Translations under genes and position numbers: made by a program
NCBI GenBank assembly: GCA_017961345.1
Contig: JAGCXP010000106.1
Location: 1-64,000 of the forward strand
Source: Bacteroidales bacterium
GTDB lineage: Bacteria > Bacteroidota > Bacteroidia > Bacteroidales > UBA932
Direction: 5' to 3'
DNA: 64,000 bases
Part shown: positions 35,027-44,034 of the stretch, one piece after another
Numbering within the stretch: the stretch's first letter is position 1
Layout: every line of letters begins with the position of its first letter
Notes under the pieces: model-generated
Databases searched by the model: none
Seen by the model: only the letters and a program-made list of their open reading frames with translations
What the model was told of the DNA's origin: nothing

Positions 35027-36964
35027 TTAAAAATCGACGCCGTCGAGTTCCTGCTCCGTGCGGAGGTTGCGGCGGATGAATACCTGGCGGTCCAGGGTGT
35101 TGTCGCCCATGTAGAACTCCATCAGCCCCTTGATGTCTTCCTCGTCGCTGATTTTGACGGTATCGATCCGCATGTTCTCTCCGATGAATTCGGAAAATTC
35201 GTGGTCGGAAATTTCGCCCAGACCTTTGAATCGGGTGATTTCCGTGCCGGTCTTAAGTTCGGCGATGGCCTTTTCTTTTTCCGTCTGGTCGTAGCAGTAA
35301 CGGACTTCTTTCTTGTTTTTGACGCGGAAGAGAGGCGTCTGCAGGATGTGCAGATGGCCGCGACGGATGATGTCGGGGTGGTATTTCAGGAAGAAAGACA
35401 CCACGAGCATACGGATGTGCATACCGTCGTCATCCGCATCCGTCGCCACGATGATGTTGTTGTAACGGAGGTTTTCGCTGTCGTTCTCGATGCCCAGAGC
35501 GGAAATCAGGTAGTTAAGCTCATCGTTGCCCGCCACTTTCTTGGCGGATTCCTTGACGCTGTTGATGGGCTTGCCCTTGAGGGCGAAGACCGCCTGATAA
35601 CTGGCGTTGCGCGCCTGGGTGATGGTACCGCTTGCGGAGTCGCCCTCGGTGATGAAGATGCTGGACTTTTCGGCCATCTCTTCCTTGCCCTTGGGGGTCT
35701 TCTCGTTGTAGTGGTACATACAGTCGCGCAACTTGGGATTGTAGGTCGCCGTGGTCTTGTTGCGTTCGCGGCTCTGCTTCTGGATACTCTGAATTTCCTT
35801 GCGCTGGGCTTCCGAGTCGATGATTTTATCCATCAGCATCGGGACGACCTCCTTGTGGATGTGGAGGTAGTCATCCAGTTGACGGCAGACGAAGTCGTTG
35901 ACGAAACTGCGGACCGTGGGGCCCTTGTCGAGGGTGGTGGTCCCGTCCGGATTCTTTATTTCCTTCTGCCAGAGATAGGGGCTGCCGAGTTTGACCTTGG
36001 TCTGGGACTCGAACACCGGCTCCTGGATCTGAATGCTCACGGCACCGATGATGCCCTGACGGATGTCTTCCGGGGCGAAATCTTTCTTGTAGTTGGTCTT
36101 GAAGAACTCTTTCAGACATTTGGCGACCGCTTCACGGAATGCAGCCAGGTGCGTGCCGCCTTCCCGGGTGTTCTGCCCGTTGACAAACGAGGCAATGTTT
36201 TCGCCGTAACTGCGACCGTGAGTAATAACCACTTCGATGTCATCTCCGGAAAGGTGGATGGGGGCGTAGAGCGGCTCTTCATTGAGCGAGTCGTTCACCA
36301 GATCGAGCAAGCCGTTCTCACTCTTGAAGGATTCTCCGTTGAGCGTGAGCGTCAGTCCCTTCTTGAGATAGGAGTAGTTCTTGAGCATCACTTCCACGAG
36401 GTCCGTGCGGAAATGATAGTTCACAAAAAGCATCGGGTCGGGGGTAAAACGGACCAGGGTGCCGTTTCGCTCGCTGGTGTCCCGTTCGCCGCTTTCAATC
36501 AACTGTCCTTTGCGGAACAGGGCGTAGAAACTCTTCCCGTTACGGAAGGATTCGGCATAAAACTCTTCGGAGAGGGCATTGGCCGCCTTGGCACCGACAC
36601 CGTTCAGACCGACGGATTTCTTGAAGACCGAGTCGTCGTATTTGGCACCGGTGTTGAGTTTGCTGAATACGTCGATCAGGCTGCCGAAAGGTACGCCGCG
36701 GCCGTAGTCGCGCACGCTGGCGCAGTTCTCTTCCACCGTCACCTTGATGGTCTTTCCAAAACCCATCGTAAACTCGTCGATGGCGTTGTCGATGATTTCC
36801 TTCAGCAGCACATAGATGCCGTCGTCCTCTTTCTCACCGTTTCCCAGTTTGCCGATGTACATACCCGGACGCAGCCGGATATGATCCATATCTTCAAGAT
36901 GCCGGACCTTGCTTTCGTCATAATCTTCCCCTAGCGGAATTCGAATATCTGTATCGTTTGCCAT
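35027..36964 (-). CDS. parE: DNA topoisomerase IV subunit B
   Basis: The 645-residue type II topoisomerase B subunit has the GHKL ATPase site (EIIDNAIDEF; DYGRGVPFG; GLNGVGAKAANALS) and the TOPRIM motif (ITEGDSASGTITQA; TDADDDGMHI). The sequence resembles ParE more than GyrB of Bacteroidota (AVFALKGKPINSVKE), so it decatenates daughter chromosomes together with ParC. parC is not adjacent. ATG 36964 is chosen because the promoter lies between it and the upstream in-frame codons. Confidence 0.93.
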   Translation of the reverse strand: MANDTDIRIPLGEDYDESKVRHLEDMDHIRLRPGMYIGKLGNGEKEDDGIYVLLKEIIDNAIDEFTMGFGKTIKVTVEENCASVRDYGRGVPFGSLIDVFSKLNTGAKYDDSVFKKSVGLNGVGAKAANALSEEFYAESFRNGKSFYALFRKGQLIESGERDTSERNGTLVRFTPDPMLFVNYHFRTDLVEVMLKNYSYLKKGLTLTLNGESFKSENGLLDLVNDSLNEEPLYAPIHLSGDDIEVVITHGRSYGENIASFVNGQNTREGGTHLAAFREAVAKCLKEFFKTNYKKDFAPEDIRQGIIGAVSIQIQEPVFESQTKVKLGSPYLWQKEIKNPDGTTTLDKGPTVRSFVNDFVCRQLDDYLHIHKEVVPMLMDKIIDSEAQRKEIQSIQKQSRERNKTTATYNPKLRDCMYHYNEKTPKGKEEMAEKSSIFITEGDSASGTITQARNASYQAVFALKGKPINSVKESAKKVAGNDELNYLISALGIENDSENLRYNNIIVATDADDDGMHIRMLVVSFFLKYHPDIIRRGHLHILQTPLFRVKNKKEVRYCYDQTEKEKAIAELKTGTEITRFKGLGEISDHEFSEFIGENMRIDTVKISDEEDIKGLMEFYMGDNTLDRQVFIRRNLRTEQELDGVDF

Positions 36965-36981
36965 AGCATTCACTAATCCCA

Positions 36982-37014
36982 CAAATATACGAAGAAATGC
37001 GGGATTTTCCAAAA
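36982..37014 (-). promoter_or_regulatory. parE promoter
   Basis: Minus strand -33 box TTTTG (37014-37010) and -7 box TATATTTG (36989-36982), 20-base spacer, 17 bases before ATG 36964. A consensus promoter that overlaps the stop of the upstream lipoprotein gene. Confidence 0.72.
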
Positions 37015-38271
37015 TTATGGCTCGCAGACAACCAGCACCCAGTGGCTTTCGTTCAGCGGGGGACCATAGTCGATATCAATCATGCTGCTGCCTTTCTTGA
37101 GAGCCGTCAGCGTGATGGAGCGTCCGTCTTCTCCCAGTCTGTAACTGAACATGCCCCGCTCGACGCTGTGGTTGTAGAGGCTTTCGGCATTGAAGGTGGA
37201 GCTCATGCCGGCGGGGTAGCATTCGGTTCGGATATGGACGCTCTCGCCGAGACGGCATTCCACATAGTTGCCGGGATAGAGTTTGTACCATCCGATTCCG
37301 CTCCTGTAGTTCACGGCTTCCCGGTCCACCCGCCATCCGCCCGTGCCCAAACCATCTCCCCTCGGACGGATCAGGATGTGATAGTGACAGCCACGATGCA
37401 CTTTGAAACCGTCGTCCTGAAGGTAGAAACGATAGACGAGGTAATTCTCACCGACCGTGCAGAGGGTGTCGCTTTCGTAGGAAAAATAGGCCTCCACGTA
37501 GGTGCCCAGTTTTTGGTTCTCCTCCGGCTGGACATTTTCCATGATATAGAGGGGGACTTCTTCGCTTAAGGCGCTCCCGTCCAATGGATTAAGTGGATTG
37601 CAGGCGATTCCGTCCAATTGGAACCCGCTGAGAAACAGGTCGTCGGTGCTTTTGGGCCGGCTTCCCGGAAACAGACCGCCCCAGCGCGGACAGTTCCCTA
37701 CCTTGAGCTTCCGGCATTCAAGTTGAACATCCGGAGCCAGCCCGCTCCGGTCAATCCGGATGTCCACCCGGGCCATCATCCGCTGCAGCGAGAGCCGGAC
37801 CGGTTCTCCCTTTTGAGGCGTAATCTCATCATAGACGCTCATGGCCATCCCGGGCCTGTAATCATCCGGATAAGCCAGCCAGTACTGGTAAGTCTCGGCT
37901 TCTTGGCGGCTTCGGAAAACCACTTCGTAACCCAAGTTGGCGCAGGCCAGAAAGCCGTAACGGCAGCCCGAAACCAGCGTCATTTCGAGCGCCTGTCCCT
38001 CGAGCAGGGAGGAAAGGGGCTGTCCGGTCAGGTAAAACCGTTTTTCGAGGATGTTCCCGTTGAAAACGTAGAGATTCAAATCGGTCATCCGTCCTTCGTC
38101 CGGAAGGAGGGAGCGGACGTTCTCCTGCGTTTCAATATAAACCAGGGTTCCTGCCGCCGCGGAAAGCGTCTCCTTCTCGAGCGGTATGGCGTTGCAGGAA
38201 AGCAGAAGGGAAAGCGTTGCCGCGGCTGCAAGGATTGCCGCGGGCGGAGTCATACCATTAAAAATCTTCAT
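37015..38271 (-). CDS. Fimbrillin-type surface lipoprotein (DUF4906-like)
   Basis: The 418-residue protein has a lipoprotein signal with lipobox LLLSCN (Cys near residue 26), then beta-rich sequence with LNLYVFNGNIL and RMMARVDIRID, features of Bacteroidales fimbrial subunits, and a C-terminal half resembling DUF4906 proteins. Lipidated precursors of this kind are exported to the cell surface, where some are trimmed and polymerised by strand exchange. It overlaps the preceding lipoprotein gene by 14 bases; ATG 38253 is an alternative start. Which fimbrial role it plays (shaft, tip or anchor) cannot be read from sequence. Confidence 0.68.
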   Translation of the reverse strand: MKIFNGMTPPAAILAAAATLSLLLSCNAIPLEKETLSAAAGTLVYIETQENVRSLLPDEGRMTDLNLYVFNGNILEKRFYLTGQPLSSLLEGQALEMTLVSGCRYGFLACANLGYEVVFRSRQEAETYQYWLAYPDDYRPGMAMSVYDEITPQKGEPVRLSLQRMMARVDIRIDRSGLAPDVQLECRKLKVGNCPRWGGLFPGSRPKSTDDLFLSGFQLDGIACNPLNPLDGSALSEEVPLYIMENVQPEENQKLGTYVEAYFSYESDTLCTVGENYLVYRFYLQDDGFKVHRGCHYHILIRPRGDGLGTGGWRVDREAVNYRSGIGWYKLYPGNYVECRLGESVHIRTECYPAGMSSTFNAESLYNHSVERGMFSYRLGEDGRSITLTALKKGSSMIDIDYGPPLNESHWVLVVCEP

Positions 38272-39400
38272 ATCGTTCTTCTTTTTCAGTCCATGGACCT
38301 ACGGATAGTAGCACGGAGACCGTTCCCGTTTCCAAGACGGTATCCGGATCGCGGCTTCCAAGATGCCTCAGGCAGATGTCAAAATCATAACTCTTTCCCC
38401 GGGCGATGCCTTCCGTCAGGCCTTCGGCCTTCAAATAACCCCGTCCTACATTGAGGGGATAGTAAAAGCGTTCGCCGGCAATCCGGCATTCGATGACAAG
38501 CCGGGTGTAGGGCGAGCCAAGCCCTTCCTCGCCGTTCTGGTTGGGATAGCAATAAAGGGAGAGATCCGTCTGCCGGGCGGTAGGGGAGAGTGTCCCGTCG
38601 AGACAGTGGATAAGCATCTCCGGATGGCGGAGACGGGCGTTGTCTTCCGGGGAAAAAAAGCCCTGGTGACAAAACACTTCGGCGCTTACTTTCTCTTCGG
38701 CGAGTACGCTGCACTGACAGTTGACATGCGTGAGATAGACGCGTACGCTGTCTACGCGCGCTCCGTCATACGGCTGTCCGGAAAAATCCGCCCGCAGGCT
38801 TTTCACCCGGATACGGGAAAGAAGGGGCGTGAGCGAGAGGTCCGCGACGGTCTGGATGCGGGCGTCCAACTCGGCAAAGGCGCTTTGAAAAGGATGGGCG
38901 GGATCCTCCTCTTCCAATTGAAAACAGAAGCGCTCCAACGCTTCCAGCGTGACAAAATCCTCGGGCGTGATACGTGAGGGGGCGATGCCGCGGAGCACGG
39001 CAATCTTCTTGCGACCGGCGGTCAGAAGAATGCGTACGTCATTTTCGTACGGAAGACGGGAATAGGAGTCGATATAATCGTAGTTATCCGGATTGTAGGA
39101 AAAGACGCATAGGGAATCGTCCGCGAAATCCTCTGCCTGGGGCGCGTGCATCCGTAAGGTGCAGGCGCACTCTACGGAAGCCGGAAAGGCGGTCTCGGAA
39201 GGAGACACTTCCCGGCAGCCGCAAAGGCCGAAAAGAGCGACAGCCTGCCCGATTATAGCAAGCAAAATCAAAGACCAGGTTTTCGTGGGTACGACGACAG
39301 GTGATTCGAAAGGAGAGTCCTTTCTTTTGGACAGGGGACCAGTGATTTCCCCGGAAGACACTGTAACTGCCGGTCGGACCGGATGGGCGGAATGTCGCAT
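38258..39400 (-). CDS. FimB/Mfa2-like fimbrial lipoprotein
   Basis: The 380-residue protein has a long N-terminal lead of about 35 residues, then a hydrophobic segment ending in LFGLCGCREV, a lipobox-like site near residue 60. The mature part shows CVFSYNPDNYDYIDSYSR and LLSRIRVKSLRADFSG, in the position of the conserved strands of FimB/Mfa2 anchor proteins of Bacteroidales. These proteins anchor fimbriae and limit their length. ATG 39400 is chosen since the promoter lies just upstream; the long lead before the signal is unusual and an internal start cannot be excluded. Confidence 0.6.
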   Translation of the reverse strand: MRHSAHPVRPAVTVSSGEITGPLSKRKDSPFESPVVVPTKTWSLILLAIIGQAVALFGLCGCREVSPSETAFPASVECACTLRMHAPQAEDFADDSLCVFSYNPDNYDYIDSYSRLPYENDVRILLTAGRKKIAVLRGIAPSRITPEDFVTLEALERFCFQLEEEDPAHPFQSAFAELDARIQTVADLSLTPLLSRIRVKSLRADFSGQPYDGARVDSVRVYLTHVNCQCSVLAEEKVSAEVFCHQGFFSPEDNARLRHPEMLIHCLDGTLSPTARQTDLSLYCYPNQNGEEGLGSPYTRLVIECRIAGERFYYPLNVGRGYLKAEGLTEGIARGKSYDFDICLRHLGSRDPDTVLETGTVSVLLSVGPWTEKEERYEDF

Positions 39401-39422
39401 CTTTTCATTTTTTTGTTCGCCG

Positions 39423-39457
39423 CAAATGTAGAATGCGAATTCCGAAAAAATCAAAAA
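39423..39457 (-). promoter_or_regulatory. Promoter of the fimbrial lipoprotein operon
   Basis: Minus strand -33 box TTTTTG (39457-39452) and -7 box TACATTTG (39430-39423), 21-base spacer, 22 bases before ATG 39400. The -33 box lies in the stem of the nqr terminator hairpin. Confidence 0.6.
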
Positions 39458-39491
39458 GTCAAAAAAAGATTTTCCTTTTTTTGACTTTTTG
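39452..39491 (-). terminator. nqr operon terminator hairpin
   Basis: A perfect 17-bp AT-rich stem (39452-39468 with 39475-39491, loop 39469-39474) followed on the minus strand by a T-run. It lies 35 bases after the nqrF stop. Confidence 0.75.
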
Positions 39492-39526
39492 GAGAAATTT
39501 TTGTGAAATTGTAAATTTTTGACCGC

Positions 39527-40801
39527 TTAGGCGCCGAAATTATCGTAGAGAATATTTTCGGGAACCACGCCGAGGGAGTCGAGCAAGTTGTTCACGGCGC
39601 CCACCATCATCGGAGGGCCGCACATGAAATACTTGATATCTTCGGGGGCTTCATGGTCTTTGAGGTAGGTCTCGAACATCACATTGTGAACGAAGCCTGC
39701 CGTATACTTCACACCGGCCGCATCCGCCGCGGGATCGGGGCGGTCAAGGGCAAGGTGGAAGTGGAAGTTGGGATTCTCCTTTTCGATTTCGGCGAAATCT
39801 TCCAGGTAGAAAGCCTCGACCAGGGCGCGGGCACCGTAGAAGAAGTGCACTTCTTTCTTGGTGTGGCGCGTTTTGAAGAGTTCCATGATGTGGGAACGCA
39901 GGGGAGCCATACCGGCACCGCCGCCCACGAAGATGTATTCCTGGCTGTCGGGGTCGTTCTCGGGCAGGAGGAACTCGCCGTAAGGGCCGCTGATGATGAC
40001 CTTGTCGCCCGGTTTGCGGGTAAAGACATAGGAGGAGGCGATACCCGGATTGACCGGCAGGAGTTTCGGACCGAGTTCGCGGGGGACGCTGCGGTCGAAA
40101 GGAGGCGTGGCGATACGAACGTTGAGCTTGATGATGCCCTTCTCACCGGGATACGAAGCCATCGAGTAGGCACGGATGGTCGGCTCGGGGTTCGAGGAGT
40201 GCAGGTCGAAGAACTTGAAACGCTCCCAGTCGGCACGGTACTCGTCGGCGACGTCGATGTCCTTGAAGTCGAGTTCGTACTTGGGAATGTCAATCTGGAT
40301 GTATTCGCCGCTCTTGAATTCGAGATGCTCGCCTTCGGGCAGCTTGACGGTGAATTCCTTGATGAAGGTAGCCACGTTGTCGTTGCTGATGACCTCGCAT
40401 TCGAGTTTCTTGACCGACAGGGCGGATTCGGGAACCACGATCTTGAGGTTCTCCTTGACTTTCACCTGGCAGCCCAGACGCCAGTGGTCCTGAATCTGTT
40501 TGCGGTTGAAGAAGCCGACCTCGGTGGGCAGAATCTCGCCGCCGCCTTCGACGACGCGGCATTTGCACTGGCCGCAGTTGCCTTTTCCGCCGCAGGCGGA
40601 GGGAAGGTAGATCTGTTCGCCGGCAAGGGTGTTCAGCAGGTTGCCACCGGGGGTGACTTCCACTTCTTTCTTTCCGTCGTTGATGGAAATCTTGACCTTT
40701 CCCTTCGGGGTGAGCGCGCTCTTGATGACCAGCAGCAGCGCCACCAGGGCCAGGATGACCACGACCATCAGGATGACGGATGCAAAAATTGTTGTCTTCA
40801 T
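39527..40801 (-). CDS. nqrF: Na+-translocating NADH:quinone reductase subunit F
   Basis: NqrF is the NADH-oxidising entry point of the Na+ pump. The 424-residue protein has one N-terminal helix (about 5-25), a [2Fe-2S] domain with [12 protein letters not shown] and a further Cys, an FAD domain with [11 protein letters not shown], and an NADH domain with [14 protein letters not shown] and MCGPPMM. Length and domain order are standard. It is the last gene of nqrABCDEF, 18 bases after nqrE, and is followed by a strong hairpin. Confidence 0.96.
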   Translation of the reverse strand: MKTTIFASVILMVVVILALVALLLVIKSALTPKGKVKISINDGKKEVEVTPGGNLLNTLAGEQIYLPSACGGKGNCGQCKCRVVEGGGEILPTEVGFFNRKQIQDHWRLGCQVKVKENLKIVVPESALSVKKLECEVISNDNVATFIKEFTVKLPEGEHLEFKSGEYIQIDIPKYELDFKDIDVADEYRADWERFKFFDLHSSNPEPTIRAYSMASYPGEKGIIKLNVRIATPPFDRSVPRELGPKLLPVNPGIASSYVFTRKPGDKVIISGPYGEFLLPENDPDSQEYIFVGGGAGMAPLRSHIMELFKTRHTKKEVHFFYGARALVEAFYLEDFAEIEKENPNFHFHLALDRPDPAADAAGVKYTAGFVHNVMFETYLKDHEAPEDIKYFMCGPPMMVGAVNNLLDSLGVVPENILYDNFGA

Positions 40802-40819
40802 AATCTTCTTCCTCCTCTT

Positions 40820-41434
40820 TTACAGTGAAATACCCATGAAGGTCATGAAGGCCATACCCATCAGACCGACGGTGATAAAGGTGATGCCCAGACCCTTGAG
40901 GGGGGCGGGGACGTGCGCATAGGCCATTTTCTCACGGATGGCGGCCAGCGCGACAATGGCCATCCACCAGCCGATACCGCTGCCGAGGGCATAGACGGAA
41001 GCCTCACCCACGTTCAGGAAGTCCTTGTTCTGCATGAAGAGGGAACCGCCGAGGATGGCGCAGTTCACGGCGATCAGGGGCAGATAGATACCCAGGGAGG
41101 AATAGAGGGCGGGAGCGAATTTCTCCACCACCATTTCCACCACCTGGACGATGGCCGCGATGGTCGCGATGAACACGATGAAGCAAAGGAAGCTCAGGTC
41201 CACGCCGGCCAGGCTTTCGGAAACCCAGGCGAGGGCGCCGCTCTTAAGGACGTGGGTGTAGAGCAGGTAGTTGATCGGCAGCGTGACCAGGAGCACGAAG
41301 ATCACCGCGAGGCCCAGTCCGTTGGCCGTCTTGACATTTTTCGATACCGCCAGGTAGGAACACATACCCAGGAAGTATGAAAAAATCATATTGTCAACGA
41401 AGATTGACTTTACAAACAAACTGATATATTCCAT
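40820..41434 (-). CDS. nqrE: Na+-translocating NADH:quinone reductase subunit E
   Basis: The 204-residue integral membrane subunit has six hydrophobic helices and the paired NqrD/E signature, including [15 protein letters not shown] near the N-terminus, where a Cys takes part in the intramembrane iron centre shared with NqrD, and the matching [10 protein letters not shown] half (residue 120 region). NqrD and NqrE are inverted-topology homologues that form part of the Na+ path. Spacing to nqrD is 21 bases and to nqrF 18 bases. Confidence 0.95.
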   Translation of the reverse strand: MEYISLFVKSIFVDNMIFSYFLGMCSYLAVSKNVKTANGLGLAVIFVLLVTLPINYLLYTHVLKSGALAWVSESLAGVDLSFLCFIVFIATIAAIVQVVEMVVEKFAPALYSSLGIYLPLIAVNCAILGGSLFMQNKDFLNVGEASVYALGSGIGWWMAIVALAAIREKMAYAHVPAPLKGLGITFITVGLMGMAFMTFMGISL

Positions 41435-41455
41435 AATAATTACCGGGCTAAAGGG

Positions 41456-42064
41456 TTACTTTTCCTGAAGGTCTTTCTGGATGGCACGCTGGACCCAGAC
41501 AATGCAGCCGAGAATAATCAGGGCCATCGGGGGCAGGATGACAAGACCGTTGTTGGTGTATCCGAGGGCGGAGAGAACCGGCAGGCCGAAGAGCGTACCG
41601 CTTCCGAGAAGTTCGCGGAAGAAAGCCACGACAATGAGGATGAGGCCGTAGCCCGCACCGTTGGAAATACCGTCCAGCAGGGAGGGAATGGGCTTGTTCA
41701 TCAGAGCGAAGGCCTCGATGCGGCCCATCACGATACAGTTGGTAATAATCAGGCCGATGTACACGCTGAGCTGTTTGTCAATGCCGTAGGCGAAGGCCTT
41801 GAGGACCTGGTCCACGAGGATCACCATCAGGGCGACCACCACCAGCTGGATAATGATACGCACACGGTTGGGAATGGTCTTGCGCAGCAGGGAGCAGACG
41901 AGACTCGACATGCCGGTGACGATAATCACGGACAGGGCCATCACACAGGCGCCCTTCATCTCGACCGTAACGGCGAGCGCAGAGCAGATACCCAGCACCA
42001 GGACGGTAATCGGGTTACCCTTGAAAATCGGGTTGAGAATGGTTTCTTTCAATTTTGCATTCAT
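41456..42064 (-). CDS. nqrD: Na+-translocating NADH:quinone reductase subunit D
   Basis: The 202-residue subunit has six predicted helices with GICSALAVTVEMKGACVM near the N-terminus and TNCIVMGRIEAFA in the second half; both Cys-containing segments correspond to the iron-binding positions shared with NqrE. It belongs to the inner-membrane core of the pump. Spacing is 12 bases from nqrC and 21 bases to nqrE, consistent with one transcript. Confidence 0.95.
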   Translation of the reverse strand: MNAKLKETILNPIFKGNPITVLVLGICSALAVTVEMKGACVMALSVIIVTGMSSLVCSLLRKTIPNRVRIIIQLVVVALMVILVDQVLKAFAYGIDKQLSVYIGLIITNCIVMGRIEAFALMNKPIPSLLDGISNGAGYGLILIVVAFFRELLGSGTLFGLPVLSALGYTNNGLVILPPMALIILGCIVWVQRAIQKDLQEK

Positions 42065-42076
42065 AGCGCTCTTCTC

Positions 42077-42823
42077 CTATCGGTTAAGCAGGGGTTTGTA
42101 GGCGTTCAGCCAGGTATTGATGGCTTCGTCAAGTCCCTTGGAAGTCATCGTGGCACCCGTAATGGCGTCAATCTTGTTGTCGGCGAGGTCCTTCTTGTCT
42201 TCGCCCTTAGGCGCGCCGCCCTTGACGATTTCAAAGATGTTTTCGCTGCTGAAATCAGGCTGGTTGTCCTCGAAACTCTCGCGGAAGGAAGGGTCGTCCT
42301 TGATTTTTCCGCCCAGACCCGGGGTCTCGCTTTCATGATCGAAATAGGCACCGACGATGGTCTTCAAATCTTTGTCGAAGGCGATGTAGCCCCAGACGGG
42401 GCCCCACAGGCCGGCACCGTAAATGGGAACGACCGTTACGCCGTTCTTGAATTTGTAGACCGGAAGGGCGGGCGCCGCCGCGGCGTCCTTGATGAGATAA
42501 TTCTGCTTTTTCAGGCCGGAGACGGTGACAATCTCGGCGTCCTCGACATTCAGCGTGCCGTTGCACGTACCCGTCGCGTCGATGGTATAGGCGCTGTCGA
42601 TGTTCTCCTTGTAGAAGGAAAGGACGGCGTCGTTGCCCCGGCTGTCCCATTCTGCTTTCTCGGCAAAACGGGCGGCCGTCAGAATCTGGCTGATGGTCTC
42701 CGCTTTCTCATTGGCCTGCTGACGCGGGCCGAGGGCCTGGGACACGAAGGCAAGGATAGCCGCCACCAATACGCAGACAACGCTCGTATAGATGACCGTA
42801 TAAATATTGCTGTTCGTATTCAT
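42077..42823 (-). CDS. nqrC: Na+-translocating NADH:quinone reductase subunit C
   Basis: The 248-residue subunit has one N-terminal helix (about 8-30) and a periplasmic FMN-binding domain. The covalent FMN site is visible as DAITGATMTSKGL, where the Thr of the SGAT-like motif carries the flavin through a phosphoester bond added by ApbE. Further family landmarks are YGAGLWGPVWGYIA and HESETPGLGGKI. The gene is 12 bases downstream of nqrB. No apbE lies in the window. Confidence 0.95.
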   Translation of the reverse strand: MNTNSNIYTVIYTSVVCVLVAAILAFVSQALGPRQQANEKAETISQILTAARFAEKAEWDSRGNDAVLSFYKENIDSAYTIDATGTCNGTLNVEDAEIVTVSGLKKQNYLIKDAAAAPALPVYKFKNGVTVVPIYGAGLWGPVWGYIAFDKDLKTIVGAYFDHESETPGLGGKIKDDPSFRESFEDNQPDFSSENIFEIVKGGAPKGEDKKDLADNKIDAITGATMTSKGLDEAINTWLNAYKPLLNR

Positions 42824-42835
42824 ACCTATTATATA

Positions 42836-44020
42836 TTATGCAATTTTGACTTTCTTGCGGGATCGGCGTGCGATGCTGCCTTCGATCACATAGTGGTCGA
42901 TGAGCGGCGCGAAGGTGTTCATCAGCAGGATGGCGAGCATCATACCCTCGGCGTAACCGGGGTTGAAGAGACGCACAACCACGCAGATGGCGCCCACGAG
43001 GAAGCCATAGATCCATTTGCCGCATTCCGTCTGGGCGGAGGTGACCGGGTCGGTAGCCATGAAGACGATACCGAAGAGGAAGCCGCCCATCACCAACTGA
43101 TACCAGCAGGGGATGTCGGTCACGCCGGCGAGATTGCCCAGCCAGCCTACGAACAGGCCGCCGGCAACGCCGGAGAGCATGATTTTCCAACTGGCGACGC
43201 CCGTGAAAAAAATCACGCAGGCGCCGAGCAGGATGGCAATCGCGGAAGTCTCGCCTACGGCACCCGGGACATTGCCCAGGAACAGATTCCAGAAATTGTA
43301 TCCGTGCTGCGCCAGGCCGTCCATCGAAGCGTTGGCAAGGGGCGTGGCTCCGGAGAAGCCGTCCACGATGGCCCCGCTGCCGGAAGCCCAGGGAGTACCG
43401 CCCTGCGAGGCTTTCTGCAGGCCGCCGATCCAGGCATAGTCGCCGGACATGCTGCTCGGATAGGAGAAAAAGAGGAAGGCGCGGGCAATCAGGGCCGGAT
43501 TCCAGATGTTCATACCGGTGCCGCCGAAAACTTCCTTGCCGATGATGACGGCAAAGGCGGTGGCAACCGCCAGCATCCACAGGGGGACGTCTACGGGGAC
43601 GATGAGCGGAAGGATGAAACCGGTCACGAGATAGCCTTCGTTCACCTCATGGCCGCGAAGTTGCGCGGAGGTGAACTCGATGGCCAGACCCACGATGTAG
43701 GTCACCAGATACAGGGGGATGATCTTCACCAGTCCATAACCGACCATATTCCAGAAGCCCCAGTCAAGGCCGAAAGCCAGGCTGTGCTGGTAGCCGATGT
43801 TCCAGATGGCGAAAAGGAAGGCGGGCACAAGGGCCATCACCATGATAATCATCACGCGTTTGATGTCCACACAGTCGCGTACGTGCGAGCCCTTCTTCGT
43901 GACCGTGTTGGGCACGAACATAAAGGTCTCGAAGGCGTCGAAGGTGGAGTGAAGGAAGCCCATGCGTCCGTCTTTTTCGAACGTCGGCTTGACTTTGTCT
44001 ACGATGTTTCTCAAATTCAT
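42836..44020 (-). CDS. nqrB: Na+-translocating NADH:quinone reductase subunit B
   Basis: The 394-residue membrane subunit has about ten helices and carries a second covalent FMN on the Thr of VDGFSGATPLA (near residue 230). Other landmarks are YIVGLAIEFTSAQLRGHEVNEGYLVTG and FGGTGMNIWNPAL. It contains the main Na+ channel helices and is homologous to RnfD. The gene lies 14 bases downstream of nqrA. Confidence 0.96.
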   Translation of the reverse strand: MNLRNIVDKVKPTFEKDGRMGFLHSTFDAFETFMFVPNTVTKKGSHVRDCVDIKRVMIIMVMALVPAFLFAIWNIGYQHSLAFGLDWGFWNMVGYGLVKIIPLYLVTYIVGLAIEFTSAQLRGHEVNEGYLVTGFILPLIVPVDVPLWMLAVATAFAVIIGKEVFGGTGMNIWNPALIARAFLFFSYPSSMSGDYAWIGGLQKASQGGTPWASGSGAIVDGFSGATPLANASMDGLAQHGYNFWNLFLGNVPGAVGETSAIAILLGACVIFFTGVASWKIMLSGVAGGLFVGWLGNLAGVTDIPCWYQLVMGGFLFGIVFMATDPVTSAQTECGKWIYGFLVGAICVVVRLFNPGYAEGMMLAILLMNTFAPLIDHYVIEGSIARRSRKKVKIA

Positions 44021-44034
44021 AACGCTTCCTTGTC

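Noticed and set aside
34067..36934. A 955-codon open frame on the plus strand
   Set aside because: It is antisense to priA and parE, both with complete catalytic motifs. The translation is Val/Leu/Asp/Gly-rich with no motif. It is a by-product of GC-rich codon use.
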